DNA of 64,000 bases from Deferribacteraceae bacterium UBA6793 (GTDB taxonomy: Bacteria > Chrysiogenota > Deferribacteres > Deferribacterales > Geovibrionaceae), in the NCBI GenBank assembly GCA_002452405.1, contig DKFP01000002.1:164854-228853 (forward strand), read 5' to 3'. Both the position numbers and the translations under genes were made by a program. This document shows positions 8,402 to 14,924 of this stretch, in pieces; position 1 is the stretch's first letter; each line of letters starts with the position of its first letter. The notes under the pieces were generated by a model, which did not search any database, had not been told where the DNA came from, and saw only the letters and a list, made by a program, of their open reading frames with translations.

Positions 8402-9584
8402 ATATATCCGCAAGACGCATGGGGGCGCCCAGATAAAAGCCCTGCAACTTATCAATGCCCATTTCTCTGCAAATCTTCATGATTTGTTCTGAATGGACGT
8501 ATTCCGCAACTGTGCTTATGTTCAGCTTGGCAGCGGTCGCAACGATTCCCTCAACAGCAGCCCTGTTAACAAAATTTGTATCTATGTCTTTTATCAGCGA
8601 CCCGTCAATCTTTATAAAATCAGGTGATATCTTACTTATATTATTGAAATTTGAAAAACCAGAACCGAAATCGTCTATGGCTATAAGCACTCCGAATGAC
8701 CTCAGTTTCGTACAGAAATTGTAAATCAGCTCGTTTACGGCAAGCTCCTCCGTTTCCACTATCTCGACTATAAGTCTTTGCTGTGGCATGTATTTTTCTA
8801 CCATTGCGTATATAAAGGCGGATGTTTCCTCATCTCTGATATCCGAAAAAGCAACGTTCAGCGAAAAGGTTTTATCTGTTTCGCAAAAGAAAGCGAAAGA
8901 TTTTTCGAACATTATGTGCGTGATATCCCTGTACATATCTATCTGGCGGGCGATTTCAAGAAATCTGAACGGCGGTATTATGCCATTCCGCGGATGATCT
9001 ATCCTGCAAAGGCACTCATAGCTGACCACATCGAGTGTCTGAGAATTAAAAATAGGCTGGGCAAACGGAACAACATAACCTTTGTCCAGCGACTCCCGAA
9101 ACAACCTGATATCTGACAGCATCGCTTCAAAATCCTCTCCGACATAGTGCGTACTGAGAAGTTCCAGATTGATATCAATGAGTTTTTCCACTGAATCAAT
9201 AAGAGCGGATTCACCGGCACCGCTTATTTTGTTTCTTATGAAGCGCCTGATAAAGGTGAAGGTGGAGTTGATGTAGTTCGGAGGAAGACCGATGCGCTTG
9301 TGCAGCTTATTTATATGGTCGAGATAATCGTAATACCCGGAAGTATATGCACGTGAAAAAAGCTGAACCAGCCAGTATTCTATCTTTTGCTTGTGATATG
9401 CCAGCTCTGCATCGTTTTTAAGAAATGCTCTGGCATGTTCAAAGTTCATAACATGCCTGTGAAGCTCGTCGGAAAACTCAGTAACATAGCCGCGAATATG
9501 CTCCCAGGCAGCTGCGATATTCTCTTTATCATTCTCGTTGAGCTGATAGCTGTTGAACAGCTTCCCTATGTGTTCGTGATTCAT
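8400..9584 (-). CDS. Globin-coupled c-di-GMP phosphodiesterase (EAL domain)
   Basis: This 394-residue cytoplasmic protein has an N-terminal sensor-globin domain (about residues 5-155). The presumed proximal heme ligand is His95 in NKLHKRIGLPPNYI, the spacing typical of globin-coupled sensors. An EAL domain follows (about 175-394). The EAL motif itself reads ECL (YECLCRIDHP). The other catalytic signatures persist: Asn in SLNVAF, the Glu pair in IVEIVETEE, DDFGSG, KIDGSLI, AEYVHS and QGFYLG, so activity is plausible. The role is probably oxygen- or NO-dependent c-di-GMP hydrolysis. There is no membrane segment. The gene is monocistronic between two terminators. Confidence 0.87.
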   Translation of the reverse strand: MNHEHIGKLFNSYQLNENDKENIAAAWEHIRGYVTEFSDELHRHVMNFEHARAFLKNDAELAYHKQKIEYWLVQLFSRAYTSGYYDYLDHINKLHKRIGLPPNYINSTFTFIRRFIRNKISGAGESALIDSVEKLIDINLELLSTHYVGEDFEAMLSDIRLFRESLDKGYVVPFAQPIFNSQTLDVVSYECLCRIDHPRNGIIPPFRFLEIARQIDMYRDITHIMFEKSFAFFCETDKTFSLNVAFSDIRDEETSAFIYAMVEKYMPQQRLIVEIVETEELAVNELIYNFCTKLRSFGVLIAIDDFGSGFSNFNNISKISPDFIKIDGSLIKDIDTNFVNRAAVEGIVATAAKLNISTVAEYVHSEQIMKICREMGIDKLQGFYLGAPMRLADI

Positions 9585-9641
9585 AGTCCCACCATTGCGC
9601 CTGTTTCACCAATGATAACACAACAGAGGTCAAATGACAGA

Positions 9642-9675
9642 TAAATAAAGTAAAGGCGGAGCCGAAGCCCCGCCT
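9642..9675 (-). terminator. Terminator of fccAB operon
   Basis: On the minus strand, AGGCGGGGC-TTCG-GCTCCGCCT (one G-T pair, UUCG-type tetraloop) is followed by TTTACTTTATTT. It lies 6 bp after the fccB stop. Confidence 0.85.
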
Positions 9676-9680
9676 GTTAA

Positions 9681-10976
9681 TTAAGCTAAGATATCGTTCC
9701 AGATTCCCAGCGCCCAGTCCTCTGCGTGGTGTCCGAAGAGAACGGAACGTTCGGGGGATGTTCCGCCTGCTGCTGAGATTATACGTTTGCTCACGGCATC
9801 GTATTTGTACGTTGCAGCAACGAAAATCGCTTCATCGTCATTTACCATGCTGTAGCAGGTATTTATCAGCGAAGGAGCCAACGGTTCCTGACCGTTAAGC
9901 GTGCGAACCGCGGCACTTGCCGCAACCTTACCCATAGAGTTGGCTATGTAACCGGATTTCGGCACACCGCCGACAGCTCCGTTGTGGGTTGAGTCACCGA
10001 CAACATATACATCTTTAAAGTTATATGACTCAAGGGTATAAGCATCCGCACGGACAAATTTATCGTCGGGTTTGTTCATCAGCCCAAGGTCAAACGCGGA
10101 TTTTCCCGCCGTCATTGTGGGGATGATGTTCGCTACGTCGGATTTTATCTCGCCCTGCTCGGTTGTTATCACGCCCGTGGACGCGTCAACCTTCGTAACG
10201 GCAGCATCGGGAATATACTCAAGAATATCTTTGTAATAGTCCGCCCAAGCCTTTTTAAACAACGGTCCTTTAGATGTAACGTCGTCGTTTGCATCAACGA
10301 TGATTATTTTTGAACCCTTCTTGTTCTTTTTCAGATAATTCGCAATGAGCGAAGCTCTTTCATAGGGTCCGGGGGGACATCTATAGGGTGCAGGCGGAAC
10401 AGCGAGAACAACCACACCGCCGGGTTTCATCGCCACAAGTTTTTCTCGGAGCGCGACAGTCTCTGCGCCTGCCTTGAAAGCTGCGGGAAATTTTTTGATA
10501 GCAACAGGATTGTCCAGTCCTTCTATGGCAGCGTAGTCATAGCTGATACCTGGGGAGACGATGAGCTTATCATACTCAAGCACACCGGCTTTTGTGGTCA
10601 GAGTCTTTTTCACCGCGTCAAGAGCGGTCGCTTCTGTGTAAACTATCTTTATACCGTAGTTTTTAGCCAGCTTGTCTCTTGTGAAGGTTATGTCCTTCAT
10701 GGTTTTCTGACCACCGATAACAAGATTGCTTATAGGGCATGAGATGAATTTCGGGTCTCTCTCAACGAGAATAACCTCGACGGAAGGGTCTTCCATCTTC
10801 GCGTATTTCGCAGCCGTACATCCGCCCCAGCCGCCGCCGAGAACAACTATTCTTTTGCCTTTTTTAGGCATTATAACGCCTGTTGCTGCGGAAGCTATGT
10901 GTACCTGACCAAAAACGGAAGCACCAGCCACAGCCGCGGAGGTGTATTTTATAAAGTTACGTCTTGTAATGCTCAT
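9681..10976 (-). CDS. fccB: Flavocytochrome c sulfide dehydrogenase, flavoprotein subunit
   Basis: This 431-residue FAD enzyme oxidises sulfide in the periplasm and passes electrons to its cytochrome partner. The N-terminus carries a twin-arginine signal (MSITRRNFIKYTSAAVAGA). The FAD-binding motif is VVLGGGWGGCTAAKYAK. The redox-active cysteine pair fits FISCPISNLVIGG and PYRCPPGPYERASL, and an FCSD-type C-terminal flavin domain follows. The ATG at 10976 has AAGGGGG ahead of it; the longer frame to 11027 enters the upstream gene. It lies 10 bp after the diheme cytochrome gene. Sulfide:quinone reductase is a homologous alternative, but the Tat signal and linked c-type cytochrome favour flavocytochrome c. 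Confidence 0.89.
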   Translation of the reverse strand: MSITRRNFIKYTSAAVAGASVFGQVHIASAATGVIMPKKGKRIVVLGGGWGGCTAAKYAKMEDPSVEVILVERDPKFISCPISNLVIGGQKTMKDITFTRDKLAKNYGIKIVYTEATALDAVKKTLTTKAGVLEYDKLIVSPGISYDYAAIEGLDNPVAIKKFPAAFKAGAETVALREKLVAMKPGGVVVLAVPPAPYRCPPGPYERASLIANYLKKNKKGSKIIIVDANDDVTSKGPLFKKAWADYYKDILEYIPDAAVTKVDASTGVITTEQGEIKSDVANIIPTMTAGKSAFDLGLMNKPDDKFVRADAYTLESYNFKDVYVVGDSTHNGAVGGVPKSGYIANSMGKVAASAAVRTLNGQEPLAPSLINTCYSMVNDDEAIFVAATYKYDAVSKRIISAAGGTSPERSVLFGHHAEDWALGIWNDILA

Positions 10977-10986
10977 ATCCGCCCCC

Positions 10987-11571
10987 TTATTTCCTGATAC
11001 CTGAAAAATACTGCGCGAGAGACTCAAGCTGGCTCTCAGACATATCTTTTACCAGCGCCATCTCTTCGGAAGCTATTTTATCCGCTTTGTAGCGTTTCAA
11101 TGCTTCATAGAGGTATCCGGAGTTCTGCCCTCCTATTCTGGGGAAAGAGTCGATGCCCTCGCCCTTTGCGCCATGGCAATCGAAACAGCCGCTGACTTTT
11201 GCAAGTTTAAGTCCGGCTGCAGATTTTTTGGAGTCGATTTTGTTGGTTGAGTTTTTCCATGCTTTGCCGCCGTAGTATTCGGAGATAGCGGCAATATCTG
11301 CTTCGGAATAACCTTTTGCCAGAAGCGACATCTCAACACTGCCGGGACGTTTGCCTGTGGCAAATTCCTTCATAACCTTTGTCATATAGTCCGCGTTCTG
11401 TCCGCCAATCCGCGCGATGTACTCGCCAGGAGCATATCCGTTTGTGGCGTGGCACCCTGCGCAGGGTCTGCCGAGTCTTTCGCCCTCTGACACCGCCGAT
11501 GCTGCAAATGCCGCGGCGGGAATAAGAACAGCCGCAGCGACAACACAATAAAACAATCTGAGTTTCTGCAT
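10987..11571 (-). CDS. fccA: Diheme cytochrome c4-type subunit of sulfide dehydrogenase
   Basis: This 194-residue exported diheme cytochrome has a Sec signal peptide (about residues 1-25, ending AAAFAASA). Two tandem cytochrome c domains carry CAGCH (about 38) and CFDCH (about 133), each followed by a methionine-bearing MS/MA segment that could supply the sixth ligand. It probably accepts electrons from FccB, encoded 10 bp downstream, and hands them to a periplasmic or membrane respiratory chain. GGAGG lies 7 nt before the ATG. It resembles cytochrome c4 (c553-type) proteins, so without its partner it could equally be a general electron carrier. Confidence 0.87.
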   Translation of the reverse strand: MQKLRLFYCVVAAAVLIPAAAFAASAVSEGERLGRPCAGCHATNGYAPGEYIARIGGQNADYMTKVMKEFATGKRPGSVEMSLLAKGYSEADIAAISEYYGGKAWKNSTNKIDSKKSAAGLKLAKVSGCFDCHGAKGEGIDSFPRIGGQNSGYLYEALKRYKADKIASEEMALVKDMSESQLESLAQYFSGIRK

Positions 11572-11822
11572 ATCTGCCTCCGATATTGGATTAATACTGA
11601 AACGGTATTAATACCATCATTATCTTTTTTAACTCATATTTTTGTATATTGCAAGATATACCTATATTATTACACGTATACCGAAAATTTAACACAAAAC
11701 ATGATTAAAAAATTCGGAAACTTCAGATAAATTTCATACATCCTAATTGTATATTTTAACTAATACATTATTAGTATCAATATCTTCATATTTTTTTTAT
11801 GTATATTGTATACAAAAAAGCC

Positions 11823-11851
11823 TTGAAATTATGTAAGCATAGTGATATCTT
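11823..11851 (+). promoter_or_regulatory. Candidate sigma70 promoter for the small exported protein
   Basis: TTGAAA - 17 bp - TATCTT lies about 50 bp upstream of the start codon, so transcription would begin near 11858. The -35 is good and the -10 moderate. Confidence 0.45.
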
Positions 11852-11865
11852 CAAATATGACTATA

Positions 11866-11881
11866 AACCAATATATTGGTT
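11866..11881. promoter_or_regulatory. 16-bp perfect palindrome before the ribosome site
   Basis: AACCAATATATTGGTT is a perfect inverted repeat ending 5 bp before the AAGGAG ribosome site of the gene at 11900. It lies just downstream of the predicted transcription start, where a repressor operator would be effective. Confidence 0.5.
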
Positions 11882-11899
11882 GCTATAAGGAGTGTTGAA

Positions 11900-12232
11900 A
11901 TGTTTAAGAAAATCATGTTAGTGGTTCTGGCTCTGGCTTTCACAGCTTCAACAGTTTTCGCTTTCGACTTTAACGGCGGCGACGGAAGAAAAGGTAAAAG
12001 ACTGTGGAAAAGATATCACACAGTATGTGCTGACGGCACTACGCTTGCACAGAAACAAGGTGCATCTACAAAAACTCAGGCTCAGTGGAAAGACGCTTTC
12101 ACTAACCGCGCAAAACTTCCTTGCGGCGGCAAATGGAAAGAAGGTATCAAAACTGAAGAAGACTTCCAGAACGTATACAGATATCTGTTCGACCACGCAG
12201 CTGACTCTGATCAGCCCGAAACTTGCGGTTAA
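11900..12232 (+). CDS. Small exported cytochrome-like protein lacking a heme motif
   Basis: This 110-residue secreted protein has a signal peptide (about residues 1-21, cleavage after VFA). The mature part begins FDFNGGDGRKGKRLWKRY, as in small monoheme class-I cytochromes, and ends HAADSDQPETCG, an ending I recall from anaerobe cytochrome c-family proteins. Where such proteins carry CxxCH, this one reads YHTVCADG, so the heme-attachment site is absent. Three cysteines remain (C43, C75 and C109 approximately). The start ATG at 11900 has AAGGAG 7 nt upstream. The function is unknown. It may be a heme-less derivative with a structural or disulfide-based role. Single-gene unit with its own terminator. 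Confidence 0.78.
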   Translation: MFKKIMLVVLALAFTASTVFAFDFNGGDGRKGKRLWKRYHTVCADGTTLAQKQGASTKTQAQWKDAFTNRAKLPCGGKWKEGIKTEEDFQNVYRYLFDHAADSDQPETCG

Positions 12233-12263
12233 TAGATACTTCTGTCTAACAGAAAATAATAGA

Positions 12264-12293
12264 AAGGCGGTTCGTTTGAACCGCCTTTTTTTT
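12264..12293 (+). terminator. Intrinsic terminator
   Basis: AGGCGGTTC-GTTT-GAACCGCCT, a 9-bp perfect stem, is followed by eight T. It ends the small exported protein gene. Confidence 0.92.
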
Positions 12294-12348
12294 GCCCTGA
12301 TTTACTGTTAGCTTCTTAGAGCGCATCACACAAATAATATCGTACTTC

Positions 12349-12480
12349 AAAGAGAGACTGCTTCGTCACGACGTTCCTCGCAGAGACGACTGTTTGTTTT
12401 CGCGAGAAGCACTAGCCGAAGGCTGAATGAGCCCACTTTAAACTATTTGCCGAATAAAGCGACGATGTAATGCGCCGCGC
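12349..12480. repeat. RPT-A copy with nested inverted segment
   Basis: GAGACTGCTTCGTC...CCTCGCAGAGACG and TTTTCGCGAGAAGC form the RPT-A palindrome. The adjoining 12409-12460 segment is, in inverted orientation, 49/52 identical to 63850-63901. A right-end RPT-B remnant (CGACGATGTAATGCGCCGC) follows at 12461-12479. This is the left part of the 520-bp gene-free gap 12294-12813. Confidence 0.75.
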
Positions 12481-12492
12481 TCCCTCCTGTTG

Positions 12493-12605
12493 GCGGTTAG
12501 ATGCAAGCAGGACAAGGAGGATTTCAGTTTCGAAGGGGAGTGTACACTGATGTACATGACCCGAGAAATTGAAAACTGACGATGTAATGCGCCGCATATA
12601 ACCGG
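12493..12605. repeat. RPT-B structured repeat, copy 1
   Basis: This full copy has three stems. The outer stem is CGGTTAGATGC (12494-12504) with GCATATAACCG (12594-12604), with one G/A mismatch. The middle stem is TTTCAGTTTC (12522-12531) with GAAATTGAAA (12565-12574), with one G-T pair. The apical hairpin is TGTACA-CTGA-TGTACA (12541-12556). CTGACGATGTAATGCG lies before the right arm. No credible ORF lies within it. Confidence 0.78.
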
Positions 12606-12613
12606 CAACCATT

Positions 12614-12731
12614 GGTGGTTAGAACCGAGCAGTTCAAGGCGGGCGAGTAATAAAACGCGTAGTGTACGTATATCGTACATGAGCAGTTTTATTATGAGAA
12701 CAACGCAGAAATGCGAAGTGTTATAACCGGC
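12614..12731. repeat. RPT-B structured repeat, copy 2
   Basis: This full copy lies directly beside copy 1. The outer stem is GGTTAGAAC (12617-12625) with GTTATAACC (12720-12728), with the same G/A mismatch. The middle stem is TAATAAAAC (12648-12656) with GTTTTATTA (12686-12694), 9/9 paired. The apical hairpin is TGTACG-TATAT-CGTACA (12663-12679). The arm sequences differ from copy 1, yet pairing is kept. Confidence 0.78.
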
Positions 12732-12734
12732 AAT

Positions 12735-12770
12735 AAAAAAGCCCGCACAGAAACGAGTCCATGCGGGCTT
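12735..12770 (-). terminator. Terminator of the liv-cyclophilin operon
   Basis: On the minus strand GCCCGCA/TGCGGGC, with a long loop, is followed by six T. It lies about 45 bp beyond the cyclophilin stop. Confidence 0.8.
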
Positions 12771-12813
12771 ATATATGTAATGGCGGAGCAAGTCCGCCCT
12801 ACGGGACTTTAGC

Positions 12814-13434
12814 CTATTTCTTTACATATGCCTTGATAATCTTCTGCTCTTCAACGGGTCTGTCGCCGTATCCGGTGCGTACGTTTTCAAGTTTCTCAAC
12901 AACGTCGTAACCTTCCACAACTTCACCGAAGATAGTGTGGCGGTTGTCAAGCCAGGGTGTCAGAACGGTCGTGATGAAGAATTGGCTGCCGTTTGTGTTG
13001 GGTCCTGCGTTTGCCATAGCGAGCAGTCCTTTTTTGCTGAATGTCAGCTGGCTGAACTCATCTTCAAACTTACCGCCCCAAAGTGATTCTCCGCCGCGTC
13101 CGGTACCGGTGGGGTCACCGCCCTGAATCATGAAATCCTTGATGATACGGTGGAATATGATGCCGTTGTAATAGCCTTTATTCACAAGTCCAACGAAGTT
13201 TTCAACTGTTTTGGGAGCTTCTTTGGGAAACAGTTTGAAAACTATCTTGCCCTGAGTCGTTTCGAACACGACCATAGGAGCTTTCGCAGCTTTCGGTTTT
13301 GTTGCTTTAGGTTTCTCAGCTTTCGCCTCAGTTGTTTTAGGCTTAGCTTCTTTTGCTTTTGCGGGTGTATCCGCCTTTGCTTTTCCTGCCATGATAAAAA
13401 TCACTCCTAAGAAAATGATAAACAGTTTTTTCAT
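12814..13434 (-). CDS. Periplasmic cyclophilin-type peptidyl-prolyl isomerase
   Basis: This 206-residue protein has a signal peptide (about residues 1-21, MAGKAKA cleavage region). A low-complexity linker of Ala/Lys/Pro/Glu repeats follows (about 22-53), then a complete cyclophilin domain (about 54-206). Active-site motifs are visible: FHRIIKDFMIQGGDPTGTG, NTNGSQFFIT and WLDNRHTIFG. It catalyses cis-trans isomerisation of Xaa-Pro bonds, presumably for periplasmic or outer-membrane protein folding. Its ATG abuts the livF stop (TAAATG) and a terminator follows, so it is the last gene of livKHMGF. The functional link with amino acid uptake is unclear. Confidence 0.9.
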   Translation of the reverse strand: MKKLFIIFLGVIFIMAGKAKADTPAKAKEAKPKTTEAKAEKPKATKPKAAKAPMVVFETTQGKIVFKLFPKEAPKTVENFVGLVNKGYYNGIIFHRIIKDFMIQGGDPTGTGRGGESLWGGKFEDEFSQLTFSKKGLLAMANAGPNTNGSQFFITTVLTPWLDNRHTIFGEVVEGYDVVEKLENVRTGYGDRPVEEQKIIKAYVKK

Positions 13435-14142
13435 TTATATCCCCAGATACGCTTTTTTGACCTCTTCATTCACCAGCAGTTTCTGTGCTTCGTCCTCAAG
13501 AGTGATATGCCCGTTTTCCATGACATAGCCTCTGTGAGCCACTTTCAGCGCGAGGTTCGCATTCTGTTCAACGAGGAAGATTGTTGTACCGTCTTCCTGA
13601 TTGATACGCTTGATGATGTCGAAGATCTGCTTAACGATTAGAGGGGCAAGACCCAGAGAAGGTTCATCCAGAAGCAGCATTTTCGGACGCGCCATAAGCG
13701 CTCTGGAAATTGCCAGCATCTGCTGTTCTCCGCCGGAAAGTGTTCCGCCCTGCTGGTTTTTCCTCTCGCGCAGTCTTGGGAACAGGTCGAAAACGTGTTC
13801 CAGATCTTTTTTAACGTTCTCTTTATCCTTGCGCAGATACGCTCCGAGGTCAAGGTTCTCCATGACTGTCAGATAGGGAAAAATGTGTCTTCCTTCGGGA
13901 ACGTGAGCAAGCCCCATCTGAACTATCTTATCGGGCTTTTTTCCGCTTATAACTTCGCCGTTGAAGCGGATTTCACCTGATTTCGGGTTAACTATACCGC
14001 TTATAGACATAAGCGTGGTGGTTTTTCCGGCACCGTTGGCGCCTATGAGGGTGATAATTTCACCCTGCTTTATGTTTATAGAAACATTGTGCAGCGCCTG
14101 AATGTTTCCGTAAAACGCATTGATGTTGCTTATTTCAAGCAT
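13435..14142 (-). CDS. livF: Branched-chain amino acid ABC transporter ATPase LivF
   Basis: This 235-residue ABC ATPase has Walker A GANGAGKTT (about 34-42), signature LSGGEQQMLAISRAL, Walker B MLLLDEPSLGLAP and the LivF-typical FLVEQNANLAL. It powers import of leucine, isoleucine and valine (or related amino acids) together with LivG, LivH and LivM. The start is ATG 14142, preceded by GGGGAGG. The gene overlaps the livG stop by 8 bp, which suggests translational coupling. An upstream TTG in the track frame has no ribosome site and was not used. Confidence 0.95.
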   Translation of the reverse strand: MLEISNINAFYGNIQALHNVSINIKQGEIITLIGANGAGKTTTLMSISGIVNPKSGEIRFNGEVISGKKPDKIVQMGLAHVPEGRHIFPYLTVMENLDLGAYLRKDKENVKKDLEHVFDLFPRLRERKNQQGGTLSGGEQQMLAISRALMARPKMLLLDEPSLGLAPLIVKQIFDIIKRINQEDGTTIFLVEQNANLALKVAHRGYVMENGHITLEDEAQKLLVNEEVKKAYLGI

Positions 14143-14923
14143 CGATATCCTCCCCAAGATACGCCTTGATAACCTCCGGATTGTTTCTTATATCCAGCGG
14201 CGTACCGTCGGCAATTTTCTGTCCGTGGTCCATAACATAAATACGCTCGGACAGATTCATGACGAGTTTCATATCGTGTTCTATCAGCAGGATAGCTATC
14301 TGTTCGGTGTCTCTTATCCTGCGGATGAGATGTGTCAGCTCAACGGTTTCCTGCGGGTTCATTCCTGCTGCGGGTTCGTCCAGAAGCAGCATTTTTGGCT
14401 CAGTGGCAAGCGCCCTTGCTATCTCAAGTTTCCTCTGGTCGCCGTATGGAAGATTGCTTGCAAGTTCATCACAAGCCTTTTCAAGCCCCAGCTTTTCAAG
14501 GATGGTATAACACTCCTGAGCAGCTTTAAGCTCTTCCGCCCGCGTTTTTTTATCGCGGAAAAGAGCGCCAAGTATCTTTGCAGAAAGGCGGCAGTGCTTT
14601 CCTATCATAACGTTTTCAAGAACGGTCATGTTAGGGAACAGACGAATGTTCTGGAAGGTTCTGCCCAGTCCGCGCTCTGTCACCCTGTTAGGTTTGAAAC
14701 CGTTGATGCGCACTGCGCTTCCACTGTTGGAAGAGACGAGTATGTCGCCCTTTGTTGGGGTGTATATACCTGTTACGCAGTTGAAAAACGTTGTCTTTCC
14801 GGCACCGTTGGGTCCGATAAGCGCCACAATCTCTTTGGGTTTAACGTATAAATCCACGGAATCCACGGCGCGAAGTCCGCCGAAATCCATGGTAAGTCCT
14901 TTTACTTCAAGTATATTTTCCAT
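14135..14923 (-). CDS. livG: Branched-chain amino acid ABC transporter ATPase LivG
   Basis: This 262-residue ABC ATPase has Walker A GPNGAGKTTFFN and a LivG-type insertion (GLGRTFQNIRLFPNMTVLENV). The signature region is LPYGDQRKLEIARALA, where LSGGQ is replaced by LPYGDQ as is normal for LivG. Walker B is MLLLDEPAAGMNP, and the C-terminal BPD segment MDHGQKIADGTPLDIRNNPEVIKAYLG follows. The ATG at 14923 lies 1 bp after the livM stop, and the gene overlaps livF. It is the partner ATPase of LivF in the high-affinity branched-chain amino acid importer. Confidence 0.95.
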   Translation of the reverse strand: MENILEVKGLTMDFGGLRAVDSVDLYVKPKEIVALIGPNGAGKTTFFNCVTGIYTPTKGDILVSSNSGSAVRINGFKPNRVTERGLGRTFQNIRLFPNMTVLENVMIGKHCRLSAKILGALFRDKKTRAEELKAAQECYTILEKLGLEKACDELASNLPYGDQRKLEIARALATEPKMLLLDEPAAGMNPQETVELTHLIRRIRDTEQIAILLIEHDMKLVMNLSERIYVMDHGQKIADGTPLDIRNNPEVIKAYLGEDIDA

Positions 14924-14924
14924 A

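Larger units (their letters stand above)
11572..11899. other. A+T-rich divergent intergenic region (fccA / small exported protein)
   Basis: This 328-bp control region separates divergent genes and holds no ORF of interest. It has a perfect 12-bp palindrome GGTATTAATACC (11604-11615) just upstream of fccA, a possible sigma70 promoter at 11823-11851 and a 16-bp palindrome at 11866-11881. I could not assign a convincing promoter for fccA. Confidence 0.6.

Noticed and set aside
12480..12731. RPT-B as integron attC sites
   Set aside because: The outer arms contain TTA..AAC/GTT..TAA-like bases, but the paired core-site layout, cassette ORFs and integrase are absent.
12349..12731. CRISPR array
   Set aside because: There are no short identical repeats at regular spacing; the copies are long, divergent and palindromic.
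12412..12791. Open frames of 66 and 117 codons on the minus strand
   Set aside because: They are made of RPT-A/RPT-B sequence, have no ribosome site and shift with the repeat arms.
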